Assembly (NCBI GenBank): GCA_030618905.1
Contig: JAUXCL010000075.1
Coordinates: 1 to 10,259, forward strand
Length of the DNA: 10,259 nucleotides
Direction of reading: 5' to 3'
Source of the DNA: Bacteroidales bacterium
GTDB taxonomy: Bacteria; Bacteroidota; Bacteroidia; Bacteroidales; B18-G4
Below the pieces are notes generated by a model. That model had not been told where the DNA came from. It saw only the letters and a list, made by a program, of their open reading frames with translations, and searched no databases. Shown in pieces: positions 1 through 6,724 of the stretch. The position numbers and the translations under genes were made by a program. The first letter of the stretch is position 1. Each line of letters begins with the position of its first letter.

Positions 1-31
1 GCATGCGGACATATGTGATGCCTCCGGCATC
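1..31 (+). repeat. Hairpin-bearing intergenic repeat, copy 1
   Basis: This copy starts with GCATGCGGACATATG and ends in a perfect hairpin at 17-31: stem GATGCC/GGCATC with loop TCC. The stretch aligns without gaps to 271-301, with 23 of 31 bases identical. It lies in a gene-free region (1-313), and its left edge coincides with the window start, so it may extend further. I read it as a REP-like intergenic element of the kind scattered in Bacteroidota genomes; that class assignment is inference. Confidence 0.5.
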
Positions 32-72
32 AGGCCCTTGCCGAATGGTGAGGGTTTTGTGAAATATTTTTG

Positions 73-87
73 GACCCCAGAGGGGTC
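73..87. repeat. Perfect hairpin GACCCC-AGA-GGGGTC
   Basis: This is a 6-bp perfect stem with a three-base loop, the same geometry as the hairpin at 17-31 but with a different stem sequence. It is followed by an AT-rich GAATATTATTCTGG stretch. Hairpins of the form ACCCC-nnn-GGGGT next to AT-rich DNA are, from memory, frequent in Bacteroidota intergenic DNA. There is no T-run directly after it, so it does not look like an intrinsic terminator. Confidence 0.5.
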
Positions 88-116
88 GAATATTATTCTG
101 GTTGCTATATGCGGCA

Positions 117-158
117 ATTATTGTTTACAATTCAGTGTTTAGACTTTATGATTTAGAC
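117..158 (-). repeat. Heptad-phased AT-rich repeat, inverted copy
   Basis: Read on the minus strand, this stretch divides into 7-base units: GTCTAAA occurs twice, and TCATAAA, CACTGAA, TTGTAAA and CAATAAT once each. TTGTAAA is also a unit of the plus-strand copies at 195-261 and 6725-6791, and CACTGAA of the copy at 6725-6791. On the plus strand the easiest sign is TTTAGAC at 138-144 and again, exactly 14 bases on, at 152-158. It lies in the gene-free stretch 1-313. Confidence 0.5.
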
Positions 159-194
159 TGTTTTTGTTCGATTTGAAATCTTAAATAAACCGAA

Positions 195-261
195 TATTGA
201 AAATTGTAAAATGAACATCAGATTCTAAATTGTACACACAGAATTGTAAATTGTAAATTAT
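195..261 (+). repeat. Heptad-phased AT-rich repeat, direct copy 1
   Basis: This matches 6725-6791 base for base over 67 positions without a gap. I count 58 identities, including 28 identical bases in a row (212-239 and 6742-6769). Read in sevens from 195, nine consecutive units end in A, and TTGTAAA occurs twice in tandem (244-257). It lies about 50 bases beyond the 3' end of the minus-strand operon. No coding frame is visible in it. Confidence 0.75.
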
Positions 262-270
262 AGGTCCGCA

Positions 271-301
271 GCATGCGAACATATGCGACCCCTTCAGGAG
301 C
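271..301 (+). repeat. Hairpin-bearing intergenic repeat, copy 2 (stem decayed)
   Basis: GCATGCGAACATATG here matches GCATGCGGACATATG at 1-15 with one difference. The following bases keep the spacing of copy 1, but the stem no longer pairs well. It ends 12 bases before the stop codon of the minus-strand operon. No convincing terminator hairpin with a T-run is seen between that stop and this element. Confidence 0.45.
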
Positions 302-313
302 GAGTGCTCTTTC

Positions 314-814
314 TTATTCATATTCGATCAAATGTCCTCTAACCCAGATGCCTTCTTTTTTACGATAAAATTTATCAACCAGGATTCCATTATCATTCAA
401 TTCAAATGATTTTTTGAATTCACTGGATCCTCCCTCAAAAAAGGTTTTCCCTTCCAATATTATGTTTGAATTTTCAATAATTACATTTCCTGTCGATATC
501 ATATCTTTATTCACAAGTGACAGATATGAAATATGGTTTTTCTCCCAGTCGAAATAATAAAATGTTTCCATTTCAAATCCAAGATCAGGTACACTTTTGG
601 TCTCTTTTACTGCTTTAAATCCTGGCATATATTCCCATTTAATATAATGTGTATATATGGAGTCCTCGGAATTTACAAAATGCCCTTCCCAGTTTTTTCC
701 TGTTAACGGCTTGAAAATATCAATTGAATTGTTTTGTGCTGCGCATGGTACACTTGAAAAAAGAAGTGGAACTAAAAAACTGCTCACCAACGTGAAGAAG
801 AATGTCTTGATCAT
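314..814 (-). CDS. Exported hypothetical protein, lipocalin-like/DUF1579-like size
   Basis: This is a 166-residue protein of unknown function. Residues 1-27 form a signal peptide: MIK, then a long hydrophobic stretch, with probable cleavage after CAAQ. A cysteine at about 24 makes a lipoprotein a weaker alternative. The rest is rich in alternating aromatic and charged residues (KNWEGHF, YIKWEYMPGF, METFYYFDWEK), as expected of an all-beta barrel. The pattern of an early G-x-W followed by strands recalls DUF1579 or lipocalin-like calycins, but no catalytic motif supports a function. Its start lies 13 bases after the stop of the SGNH hydrolase gene, so it is probably the last gene of a four-gene minus-strand operon. 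Being real and exported is likely; the fold is a guess. Confidence 0.7.
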   Translation of the reverse strand: MIKTFFFTLVSSFLVPLLFSSVPCAAQNNSIDIFKPLTGKNWEGHFVNSEDSIYTHYIKWEYMPGFKAVKETKSVPDLGFEMETFYYFDWEKNHISYLSLVNKDMISTGNVIIENSNIILEGKTFFEGGSSEFKKSFELNDNGILVDKFYRKKEGIWVRGHLIEYE

Positions 815-827
815 TTAGAAATGGTTT

Positions 828-1925
828 TTAATATTCCAGGATCATTAATATTGTTTGGCTGAACTTTCCGGCAATCATCTGGCAAGAGTAAACGTCACTG
901 CCAAGCCCGGAAGCATCAAATTCAACTTTATAATCTCCGGGCCTTTGCTCCTGGTTTACTAATTCTGCGATCATCCGCCCCCGGGAGTCGTGAATAACAA
1001 TCCTTATCATTTGTTCTTTTTCAACTGAATAGGTGATGCTTGTTTTAGTTTTAAATGGATTTGGATAATTCTGATTTAATCGGATTTGACTTAGTATTTG
1101 CTTCTCATCATTGATTGATACCAGGGGCGTAATATTCCACAATTCAAGATTATTCAGTACTGTATCGGAGGCTACCATCTGATAGTAGTCAGCTTCGTCT
1201 TCTGCTATTCCCCCATGATAGGGAATTCCCACAGTGCTTTCCTGAAAAACTGTGGAGTAGATAACACATGCCATCAAGTAAGAACCCCTCAGCGATGGAT
1301 GGTTCCAGTCGCTCATGTGTAAATAATGGAGCGGATAATTATATGCTTCCAAAACAGCATACCATGCCCATCCAACAGGCGCTATTTCAAATCCTATTTC
1401 TTCTGAATATTGCAGTGTGTTATCATAAACATGCCATTGCATATCTTCGAAAGTATCTGTCCAATTCTGATACCAGGTCATTCCGTCTTCGAAAGCCCAG
1501 GGCAGGCAAAATACCATTCTGGTAGATTCACAATTTGCTGTTATCTTATCGCGAAGCGTTATCAATGCAGGATATACAGGATGGTGGGTAAAATGATCGG
1601 GATAAGCCATCAATACCCCAACTCCTTGTAAAACAATATAATCCCAATCTCTTTCATTTATTTTTGCTTCCGTACTGCTGCTACTTGCATGATCAGAAAG
1701 ATACAGCCCGTTTTGCCCGTGCATTTCAATGTAGATTGAAACGCTGGAACTGTCAGCAAGGTTCTGAATCAAATTCGCAAGGCTATTGTAATTAAAATAG
1801 CTGCTTCCGATAAGTAAGATCTCGCATGTATCCTGATTGTTTTTGGTATTTGCTGAAAGATGGTTATAATTTATTCCAAAGAGAGTGAGTGATATGAAAA
1901 GAATCGTTTTTTGTGCGAATCGCAT
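828..1925 (-). CDS. SGNH/GDSL-type hydrolase with T9SS sorting domain
   Basis: This is a 365-residue secreted hydrolase. A signal peptide covers about residues 1-25. The hydrolase domain spans about 34-232: ILLIGSSYF puts the likely nucleophile at Ser42 (GSS instead of GDS or GNS), HGQNG at 69-73 and WDYIVLQG at 94-101 are the middle blocks, and SDWNHPSLRGSYLMA at 205-219 supplies Asp206 and His209. The D-x-x-H-P-S-x-x-G-S-Y-L form resembles the SGNH/DUF4886-like branch, whose members include carbohydrate esterases. The substrate cannot be read from the sequence. Residues 283-365 (LNQNYPNPF onward) are a typical type A T9SS sorting domain, so export to the surface or medium is expected. The gene is preceded by the 59-residue membrane protein gene (33-base gap) and followed at 13 bases by the small exported protein. 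Confidence 0.88.
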   Translation of the reverse strand: MRFAQKTILFISLTLFGINYNHLSANTKNNQDTCEILLIGSSYFNYNSLANLIQNLADSSSVSIYIEMHGQNGLYLSDHASSSSTEAKINERDWDYIVLQGVGVLMAYPDHFTHHPVYPALITLRDKITANCESTRMVFCLPWAFEDGMTWYQNWTDTFEDMQWHVYDNTLQYSEEIGFEIAPVGWAWYAVLEAYNYPLHYLHMSDWNHPSLRGSYLMACVIYSTVFQESTVGIPYHGGIAEDEADYYQMVASDTVLNNLELWNITPLVSINDEKQILSQIRLNQNYPNPFKTKTSITYSVEKEQMIRIVIHDSRGRMIAELVNQEQRPGDYKVEFDASGLGSDVYSCQMIAGKFSQTILMILEY

Positions 1926-1958
1926 GATTTTAATTTTTATTGTACTTCTTTTTCAATT

Positions 1959-2138
1959 TTACATCCGCTCATTAAGCTGCTTTTTTAAAGCTTTTTGAAA
2001 ATGATGGAAGCTGGCAATAAACAAAATAACCCCAAAGCCGATTGCAATATATACTTTAGTAATAATTCCGAATGAAAGCATGCAGCTTGAAAATAATAAA
2101 AGTAAGCCTGTGGTCATTCTTTTATCGACGAGTTTCAT
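1959..2138 (-). CDS. Small two-helix membrane protein, 59 aa
   Basis: An intact short frame from ATG at 2138 to TAA at 1959 fills the space between the propeller gene (24-base gap) and the hydrolase gene (33-base gap) on the same strand. It starts MKLVDKRMTTG and has two hydrophobic segments at about 11-26 and 29-45, split by a single Lys-Val (ITKVYIA). It ends in a basic tail (HHFQKALKKQLNERM). This is the pattern of a helical hairpin with both ends in the cytoplasm. A Ser-Ser-Cys at 17-19 resembles a lipobox, but the second helix makes a lipoprotein unlikely. I do not recognise a family. Evidence for being real: spacing, strand, charge distribution and codon use like its neighbours. Against: short length and no homology test. 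Confidence 0.6.
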   Translation of the reverse strand: MKLVDKRMTTGLLLLFSSCMLSFGIITKVYIAIGFGVILFIASFHHFQKALKKQLNERM

Positions 2139-2162
2139 ATTAGCAGTATTTGGTGAAGGTAA

Positions 2163-3554
2163 TTATTGTTTTATAAATTTTGAAGACAACACTTTACCGT
2201 CTTTATACTCAATATTCAAAAAGTACATGCCTTTTATAAAATCCCCGGACCATATCCTCGTATTCTGATCATTTGAGGAAAGGGCCCTTATCATCTGTCC
2301 ACTGGAATTAAAGATTGATATTTTTTTTATTTCGCCCTGAGTACCGGCTACAATATTCAGAAATTCAGAACAGGGATTTGGAAAGATTAAGACTTTTTTT
2401 TCGGGTGAGAAAGCATGCTGACCAATGGAGGTTGTGCTATCCAGATCATTTTCAAACCAAGATATCATATCTGAAGAATAGCCAATAGCAAGCAAATCGA
2501 TATCTCCGTCGGAGTCCATGTTTACGGGGACGATGACAAATCCGCTTGCAAAACCTCCATCAACATTATGTTTTGTAAACTGCTGGTTGCCGTCATTTTC
2601 GAACCATTTCAGGTTACTTGCAGACATTCCGGCAGCTATCAGGTCCTGATCACCATCATTATCAAGATCGTAAGCATCGAGCCAGAGATCACCACCGAGC
2701 GGGGCCAGTGAATGTTTTGTAAATTGTTGGTTCCCATCGTTTTCATACCATGCGAGTTTGCTGTTCATACATCCTGACCCAAGGATATCCATGTCACCAT
2801 CCAGATCCACGTCCCTGGCTATAACCGTATGTGCAGTGTAGAATAATGAATCAACCATATTTTCCGAAATGAACTGTCCACTCCCATCATTTTCCCACCA
2901 TAAGATTTCATTATTCAATTCCCCGCATGCGAGCGCATCAATATCTCCATCATTATCCATGTCTTCTCCAAAAATAAACGGGCTTTGCTGGAAGCGGTCA
3001 GAGATAAGATGTTTTGTCCAGCTGTTGGAATCCTGTCCATCATTTTCCCACCAGGCTATTTCTCCATTATGACCGTAATAATCGAATCCTGAACACATTA
3101 TATCGAGGTATCCATCCCCGTTTACATCTTTCAGGTCAAGAGTATGGGCTCCCTTAAAATCGTCGTCTACTACAATTTCTGTAAAATTTTCATTACCGTC
3201 ATTTTTAAAATAAACGATCTTATTGGCCTGCCACGCTGCACAAACGATATCAATCTCAAAATCTCCATTTAAATCATCGGCACGGATCGATCTTGCTCCG
3301 GCAAATCCCTGTTTTAAGGTAATTTGTGTGAAAGTGTTGTCTCCATTATTCTGCCACCAGCAAACCTTTCCTCCACTCTCTTTACCACACCCAAGGATAT
3401 CCATGTAACCGTCTTGATCAACATCCGCGGCCGATACATCAAATCCATCGATAAATGTATCTGTTATAACGTGTTGCTCAAATTGAATTTCTTGTGCATT
3501 CAGCATTAAGCTGATCAAGCAAATAATGCTAATGGTAATCGTTGTTGCTTTCAT
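2163..3554 (-). CDS. Secreted seven-bladed FG-GAP/VCBS beta-propeller with T9SS sorting domain
   Basis: This is a 463-residue exported protein. I take the start at 3554, because MKATTITISIICLISLMLNAQ then forms a clean signal peptide; starting at 3602 would put 16 charged residues in front. Seven FG-GAP/VCBS repeats follow (about 38-375). Each has a calcium-loop motif such as DVDQDGYMD, DVNGDGYLD or DLDNDGDQD and an aromatic strand such as WWENDG or WFENDG. Seven such units would close one propeller. Blades five and six share NDGNQQFTKH, which suggests recent duplication. Residues 387-463 (KVLIFPNP onward) are a type A T9SS sorting domain. Propellers of this type bind glycans or proteins at the cell surface; no enzymatic residues are seen. 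It is the first gene of the minus-strand operon and is divergent from the LytS-type kinase gene. Confidence 0.9.
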   Translation of the reverse strand: MKATTITISIICLISLMLNAQEIQFEQHVITDTFIDGFDVSAADVDQDGYMDILGCGKESGGKVCWWQNNGDNTFTQITLKQGFAGARSIRADDLNGDFEIDIVCAAWQANKIVYFKNDGNENFTEIVVDDDFKGAHTLDLKDVNGDGYLDIMCSGFDYYGHNGEIAWWENDGQDSNSWTKHLISDRFQQSPFIFGEDMDNDGDIDALACGELNNEILWWENDGSGQFISENMVDSLFYTAHTVIARDVDLDGDMDILGSGCMNSKLAWYENDGNQQFTKHSLAPLGGDLWLDAYDLDNDGDQDLIAAGMSASNLKWFENDGNQQFTKHNVDGGFASGFVIVPVNMDSDGDIDLLAIGYSSDMISWFENDLDSTTSIGQHAFSPEKKVLIFPNPCSEFLNIVAGTQGEIKKISIFNSSGQMIRALSSNDQNTRIWSGDFIKGMYFLNIEYKDGKVLSSKFIKQ

Positions 3555-3702
3555 TTCTTTGATTTTAGTAATGTGAAAGTGTTTTGATTTAGTTATTTTC
3601 ACTATTAGTTTTTGCAGACAGCTGAATGCCTGCTTGATTCAATTTTCTTTTCAAATTTTAGTGGTCTGGAGGAAGAATCCAAATGAAATAGACGATTGGA
3701 AG

Positions 3703-3793
3703 CGATAATTCGACGAATATCCTTTTCTTTATGGGAAGTTACATTAAATCGACAAAATGCTATGTTCGTCGAGAAACCTGATCCTTTGGTCGA
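3703..3793. promoter_or_regulatory. Candidate operator region between divergent units: TCGA cluster, TTCGTC inverted pair
   Basis: The palindrome TCGA occurs at 3710, 3749, 3769 and 3790, spaced 39, 20 and 21 bases, close to whole turns of the helix. TCGACGAA (3710-3717) and TTCGTCGA (3765-3772) form an 8-bp perfect inverted repeat. CGATAATT is followed at once by CGACGAAT (3703-3718), an imperfect direct repeat. TTCGTC is also the core of the binding site reported for AlgR, a LytTR-domain regulator of Pseudomonas. Autoregulation by the LytTR protein encoded at 4926 is therefore a reasonable inference, though no binding is shown. Confidence 0.35.
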
Positions 3794-3842
3794 TAATAAG
3801 TTATTAAGTGTAATTCATATCTGATCTTTGCCTCAGATACAT

Positions 3843-3850
3843 TATTTTTG
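3843..3850 (+). promoter_or_regulatory. Candidate -7 box TATTTTTG for the kinase/regulator operon
   Basis: This is a perfect match to TAnnTTTG, the Bacteroidota sigma-ABfr -7 consensus, 17 bases ahead of the kinase ATG. A TTTG at 3827-3830 is too close to serve as the -33 element, and no better one is seen, so the call rests on the -7 box alone. The leader would be short, about 10 bases. Confidence 0.35.
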
Positions 3851-3867
3851 ATAAATATGTAAGCCCC

Positions 3868-4929
3868 ATGCCGACAAGCTCTATTCACTACGAGGGAAAG
3901 AAAAAGGTCCTTATAATCACCTTTCATATCCTGTTTTGGGTAGTATATCTTGCGTTCTTTACTACAGAGCTAATGATATACCAGCCTGAAAGGGGACTCT
4001 TGAATACCATTGGCCGGCTATTGGTTTCTGTTTGGGTAGATATACTGGCTGCATACTTTACTGTTTATTTCCTGATACCAAGGTTTATCTTCAGGAAAAA
4101 ATATTTTTGGTTTCTCATTTGCTTTATCTTATCAGCTATTGCTATCGTCTTTCTGCAAAGAGCTGTTCTTTTATATATCTCATATCCAACATTTCTTCCT
4201 GACCTGCAGTATAAAAGGGGGTTCTTTGATTTCTACCCATTGTATTCCTTTATGAATATCTATACAGGTACCGCCTTTTTTGCAAGTATTTACCTTACAA
4301 GGTTTTGGTTTATTAATCAGCAACAGAAGAAAGACCTGGAGCAACAGAATAAAGAAAGCGAGATGGCATTGTTACGTAGCCAGATAAGCCCTCACTTCTT
4401 ATTCAACACATTGAATAATATTGACTCACTGATCTTCCTGAATCAGAAATGGGCCTCCGATGCGGTAATCAAACTTTCGGAGATCTTAAGGTACATGCTT
4501 TATGAGGCCAATATTGATCGTGTCCCGCTGGAAACTGAAGTTTCATATTTGAAGAGCTATGTTGAACTACAACATTTAAGGATCGAACAGGAAGGCTTTG
4601 TGCACTTTGATGTAAAAGGAAAGATTGGCAATCACAAGATTGCGCCTATGCTATTGATCCCATTTGTGGAAAACGCATTTAAGCATGGTAAGAAGAATGT
4701 ACAGTCCCCCGGAATAATGATAAAGATTATGGCCTCTGCTGAAGAGATAAGCTTCGATATTACCAACTATGTGAATACCACTCAGGAAATTAACAAAGAT
4801 GAAACCAGGGGGATTGGATTAAAGAATGTTGAAAGAAGATTGAAACTTATTTACCCCGGGAAACACAAGCTGGTAATCGAAACCGGTAATGAACTGTTTG
4901 TGGTTCAATTAAAAATTTCCATAACATGA
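3868..4929 (+). CDS. LytS-type membrane sensor histidine kinase
   Basis: This 353-residue inner-membrane kinase should autophosphorylate and pass phosphate to the regulator encoded directly after it. Four membrane helices are visible at about 14-37, 46-70, 79-104 and 124-149, with only short loops, so no periplasmic sensor domain. A short coiled coil (NQQQKKDLEQQNKESEMALL, 150-169) leads into the His_kinase (LytS/YehU) domain. SQISPHFLFNTLNNID carries the phospho-acceptor His176. The ATP-binding lid has PFVENAFKHG with Asn269, and RGIGLKNVERRL at 314-325 is the G box. All catalytic residues are present. The stop overlaps the next start (ATGA, 4926-4929), giving translational coupling. The signal sensed is unknown. 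The start fits the hydrophilic N-terminus and the promoter position. Confidence 0.93.
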   Translation: MPTSSIHYEGKKKVLIITFHILFWVVYLAFFTTELMIYQPERGLLNTIGRLLVSVWVDILAAYFTVYFLIPRFIFRKKYFWFLICFILSAIAIVFLQRAVLLYISYPTFLPDLQYKRGFFDFYPLYSFMNIYTGTAFFASIYLTRFWFINQQQKKDLEQQNKESEMALLRSQISPHFLFNTLNNIDSLIFLNQKWASDAVIKLSEILRYMLYEANIDRVPLETEVSYLKSYVELQHLRIEQEGFVHFDVKGKIGNHKIAPMLLIPFVENAFKHGKKNVQSPGIMIKIMASAEEISFDITNYVNTTQEINKDETRGIGLKNVERRLKLIYPGKHKLVIETGNELFVVQLKISIT

Positions 4930-5660
4930 AAATTTCATGTATTGCAGTCGATGACGAGCCATTGGCACTTGAAAAGATCAAGGCTTATATACTGCGTGTA
5001 GAAAACTTTAAATTGCTGGATAGTTTCAGCAGTGCTGTGGATGCGCTTTCATTTCTCAATGAGAATAAGGTTGATGTTGTTTTTCTCGATGTTCAGATGG
5101 AGGAGCTCACAGGAATCCAGATGATTGAATCGATGGCTGAAAAACCGGTGGTGATTTTAACAACAGCCTATGATAAGTATTCAATAAAGGGCTACGACCT
5201 TAATGTAACTGATTATCTGCTGAAGCCTTATTCTTTTCAACGCTTTCTTCAGGCAGTGAATAAGGCTTACGATGCACTTTCAATTAAATATAAAAAGAAT
5301 CCTTCCCTGATCACCAATGAAAATAATGATTCAGGCAGTGGTTTTATGTTTGTCAGATCCGAAGGAAAGCTTGTCAAGGTTGCTTATAAAGACATCCTGT
5401 TCATTGAGGGGATGAAAGATTATGTCAGGATTCATACTCACGCAAAAAGGATCATGACCCTGCAAGGGATATCAAACCTTCTTGACTTCTTACCGGAAGA
5501 CCTTTTTATAAGGATCCACAAGTCATATATTGTCTCCATTGATAAAATTGAAGCCATAGAACGCAGAACGGTGATTATTAATGAGGAGCATCTCCCAATA
5601 GGGGATAGGTACAAAAAACATTTTATGTATGTTATTGAACATCATAAGATTATTTTTTAA
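4926..5660 (+). CDS. LytTR-family response regulator
   Basis: This 244-residue cytoplasmic transcription regulator is the partner of the overlapping kinase. The receiver domain (about 1-120) has the acidic pair Asp9-Asp10 (AVDDEP), phospho-acceptor Asp55 in VVFLDVQM, Thr79/Thr80 in ILTTAYD and Lys100 in LLKPYS, so it should be phosphorylatable. The C-terminal LytTR DNA-binding domain (about 138-244) shows the family landmarks KDILFIEGMKDYVRIHT, FIRIHKSYIVSIDKI and LPIGDRYKK. LytTR proteins bind paired direct repeats in promoters. The cluster of TCGA and TTCGTC words ahead of the kinase gene is the best candidate site in this window. The ATGA overlap with the kinase stop fixes the start. No terminator with a GC-rich stem and T-run is seen after the stop. 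Confidence 0.95.
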   Translation: MKISCIAVDDEPLALEKIKAYILRVENFKLLDSFSSAVDALSFLNENKVDVVFLDVQMEELTGIQMIESMAEKPVVILTTAYDKYSIKGYDLNVTDYLLKPYSFQRFLQAVNKAYDALSIKYKKNPSLITNENNDSGSGFMFVRSEGKLVKVAYKDILFIEGMKDYVRIHTHAKRIMTLQGISNLLDFLPEDLFIRIHKSYIVSIDKIEAIERRTVIINEEHLPIGDRYKKHFMYVIEHHKIIF

Positions 5661-5747
5661 GTTTTCTTTTCCTCAACTCTCAACCGCTAACACTGAAAAC
5701 CAATCTGCTTTCCCAAGTAAGACGAATTTGGTAGATTGAATATTTAA

Positions 5748-5796
5748 CATCATATCAATTATTGCAAATACAGAATACAGAATTTTACATTACGAA
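5748..5796 (+). repeat. Heptad-phased AT-rich repeat, diverged copy
   Basis: Read in sevens from 5748, the units CATCATA, TTGCAAA and TACAGAA (twice in tandem, 5769-5782) fall at the same places as CATCAGA, TTGTACA and CACAGAA in the copy at 195-261. AACATCA and ACAGAAT are spaced 24 bases apart in both. Counting from AACATCA I get 32 of 48 identities. The element is followed by GAACCCC at 5794-5800, as copy 1 is followed by a CCCC-bearing hairpin module. It lies in the 284-base gap between the regulator and the 222-residue protein. Confidence 0.5.
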
Positions 5797-5894
5797 CCCC
5801 GTTGAAAGCTCGGAGAGTACACCCGCCGGGTTCACCAAACAGCTAAACCCCCTCCCCAATCAGGAAGAGAGCTTTTTATTTCAGGGATATTTCT

Positions 5895-5902
5895 TATATT
5901 TG
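5895..5902 (+). promoter_or_regulatory. Candidate -7 box TATATTTG
   Basis: This is a perfect TAnnTTTG 42 bases ahead of the ATG at 5945. A T-rich run (5873-5880) lies about 19 bases upstream in place of a TTTG -33 element, so the -33 match is weak. It suggests that the 222-residue protein is transcribed independently of the kinase/regulator operon. Confidence 0.5.
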
Positions 5903-5944
5903 ATCAATCAACATGTAAAAACCATATTTTTATACATATAATCA

Positions 5945-6613
5945 ATGAGGAAACCAGTCCTGACATTTCTCGTTATGATTTTGGCAACATCATTATCAGC
6001 ACAGGACCTGGTCATCAAAACCAATAATGATACTGTTCAATGCATAGTTGTTGATGTTACATACAGGTTTGTAAAATGCATATCATATCCTGGCCAGGAG
6101 GGGCCTGTTTACAATATTCTAAAGGAAGATGTGTACATGATTAGATACGCGGATGGGAAGGAATTGTTAATACAAACGGAAATGCCCGAAGAAGATGCTT
6201 ATCATAATCTACCACTTACTTATACAAGTGGGTTCAGAGGGATAGTCATCCGCCAGGGTGATCGTGAATTAACAAAACCCGATGTCAGGTATATTTTCTC
6301 AAACTACCCGGATGCACTGGCAAAATATAATAGCGGAAAATCAATGAAAGTCGTTGCAAATGTCATTGCCTTGCCCAGTGCATTTGCCCTTGGTTGGCAG
6401 GTGGGGACCATGATTGCAGGCGGCCAGCCAAACGGTACTGTGATGATCATAGGTGGTGCTGGCCTCATTGTGGGAATAGTTTTAGATATTGCAGGTGGCA
6501 ACAAGATCAGGCAAGCTATTTCTATTTACAATTCAGAGATCAAAGCAACATCTAAACTCCAAATGAATGCAGGCTTCACAAAGCATGGAATAGGAATAAC
6601 ATTATCCTTTTAA
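5945..6613 (+). CDS. Exported Bacteroidota-family protein with glycine-rich membrane hairpin
   Basis: This 222-residue protein has unknown function. A signal peptide covers 1-20 (MRKPVLTFLV...LSAQ). The next part (about 21-75) fits a pattern I know from many Bacteroidota hypothetical proteins: DLVIKTNNDTVQCIVVDV, then GPVYNILKEDVYMIRYADGKE, a small beta domain. A second module (about 94-135) is followed by two hydrophobic, glycine-rich segments at roughly 136-158 and 163-182 (GWQVGTMIAGG and MIIGGAGLIVGIVLDIAGG), which could pair as a membrane hairpin. The C-terminus ends in aromatic Phe (GIGITLSF), like many outer-membrane-associated proteins. It has its own -7 box. No partner can be inferred from its neighbours. 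It is surely a real gene. Confidence 0.8.
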   Translation: MRKPVLTFLVMILATSLSAQDLVIKTNNDTVQCIVVDVTYRFVKCISYPGQEGPVYNILKEDVYMIRYADGKELLIQTEMPEEDAYHNLPLTYTSGFRGIVIRQGDRELTKPDVRYIFSNYPDALAKYNSGKSMKVVANVIALPSAFALGWQVGTMIAGGQPNGTVMIIGGAGLIVGIVLDIAGGNKIRQAISIYNSEIKATSKLQMNAGFTKHGIGITLSF

Positions 6614-6724
6614 TTTTTAGTATCGCCAACGAAAAGAATCAAGCTTATATAGTATGATTAAATGAATGCTATACTTTGCAGCTTATAATATATTTTTTCA
6701 ATCTGAGCTCTACAATATATCGAG

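Noticed and set aside
117..261. CRISPR array or integron attC sites
   Set aside because: There are no regular spacers between identical repeats, no cas or integrase gene, and the units abut directly.
2080..2268. Plus-strand 62-residue frame with a hydrophobic middle
   Set aside because: It overlaps the propeller C-terminus and the 59-residue membrane gene on the opposite strand; both of those have better support.
3555..3602. A 16-residue N-terminal extension of the propeller protein starting at 3602
   Set aside because: It is rich in Lys and His and would bury the signal peptide that begins cleanly at Met 3554.
3652..3660. CAAATTTTA as a minus-strand -7 box for the propeller operon
   Set aside because: The spacer is off by one base from TAnnTTTG, and the position is about 100 bases from the start. 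No perfect match was found for this operon.
5805..5875. Inverted repeat AAAGCTC/GAGCTTT followed by T-rich DNA, as a terminator for the regulator gene
   Set aside because: The arms are 7 bp with a loop of 57 bases and conflict with a second pairing GAACCC/GGGTTC (5794-5799 with 5828-5833). It looks like decayed repeat DNA.
6670..6678. TATACTTTG as another -7 box
   Set aside because: It has one base too many between TA and TTTG, and no gene follows within 200 bases; 6864-6871 fits better.
6642..6697. Repeats AGCTTATA (twice) and AGTAT/ATACT before a T-run, as a terminator of the 222-residue protein gene
   Set aside because: The stem is only 5 bp of AT pairs with a 15-base loop, too weak to call.
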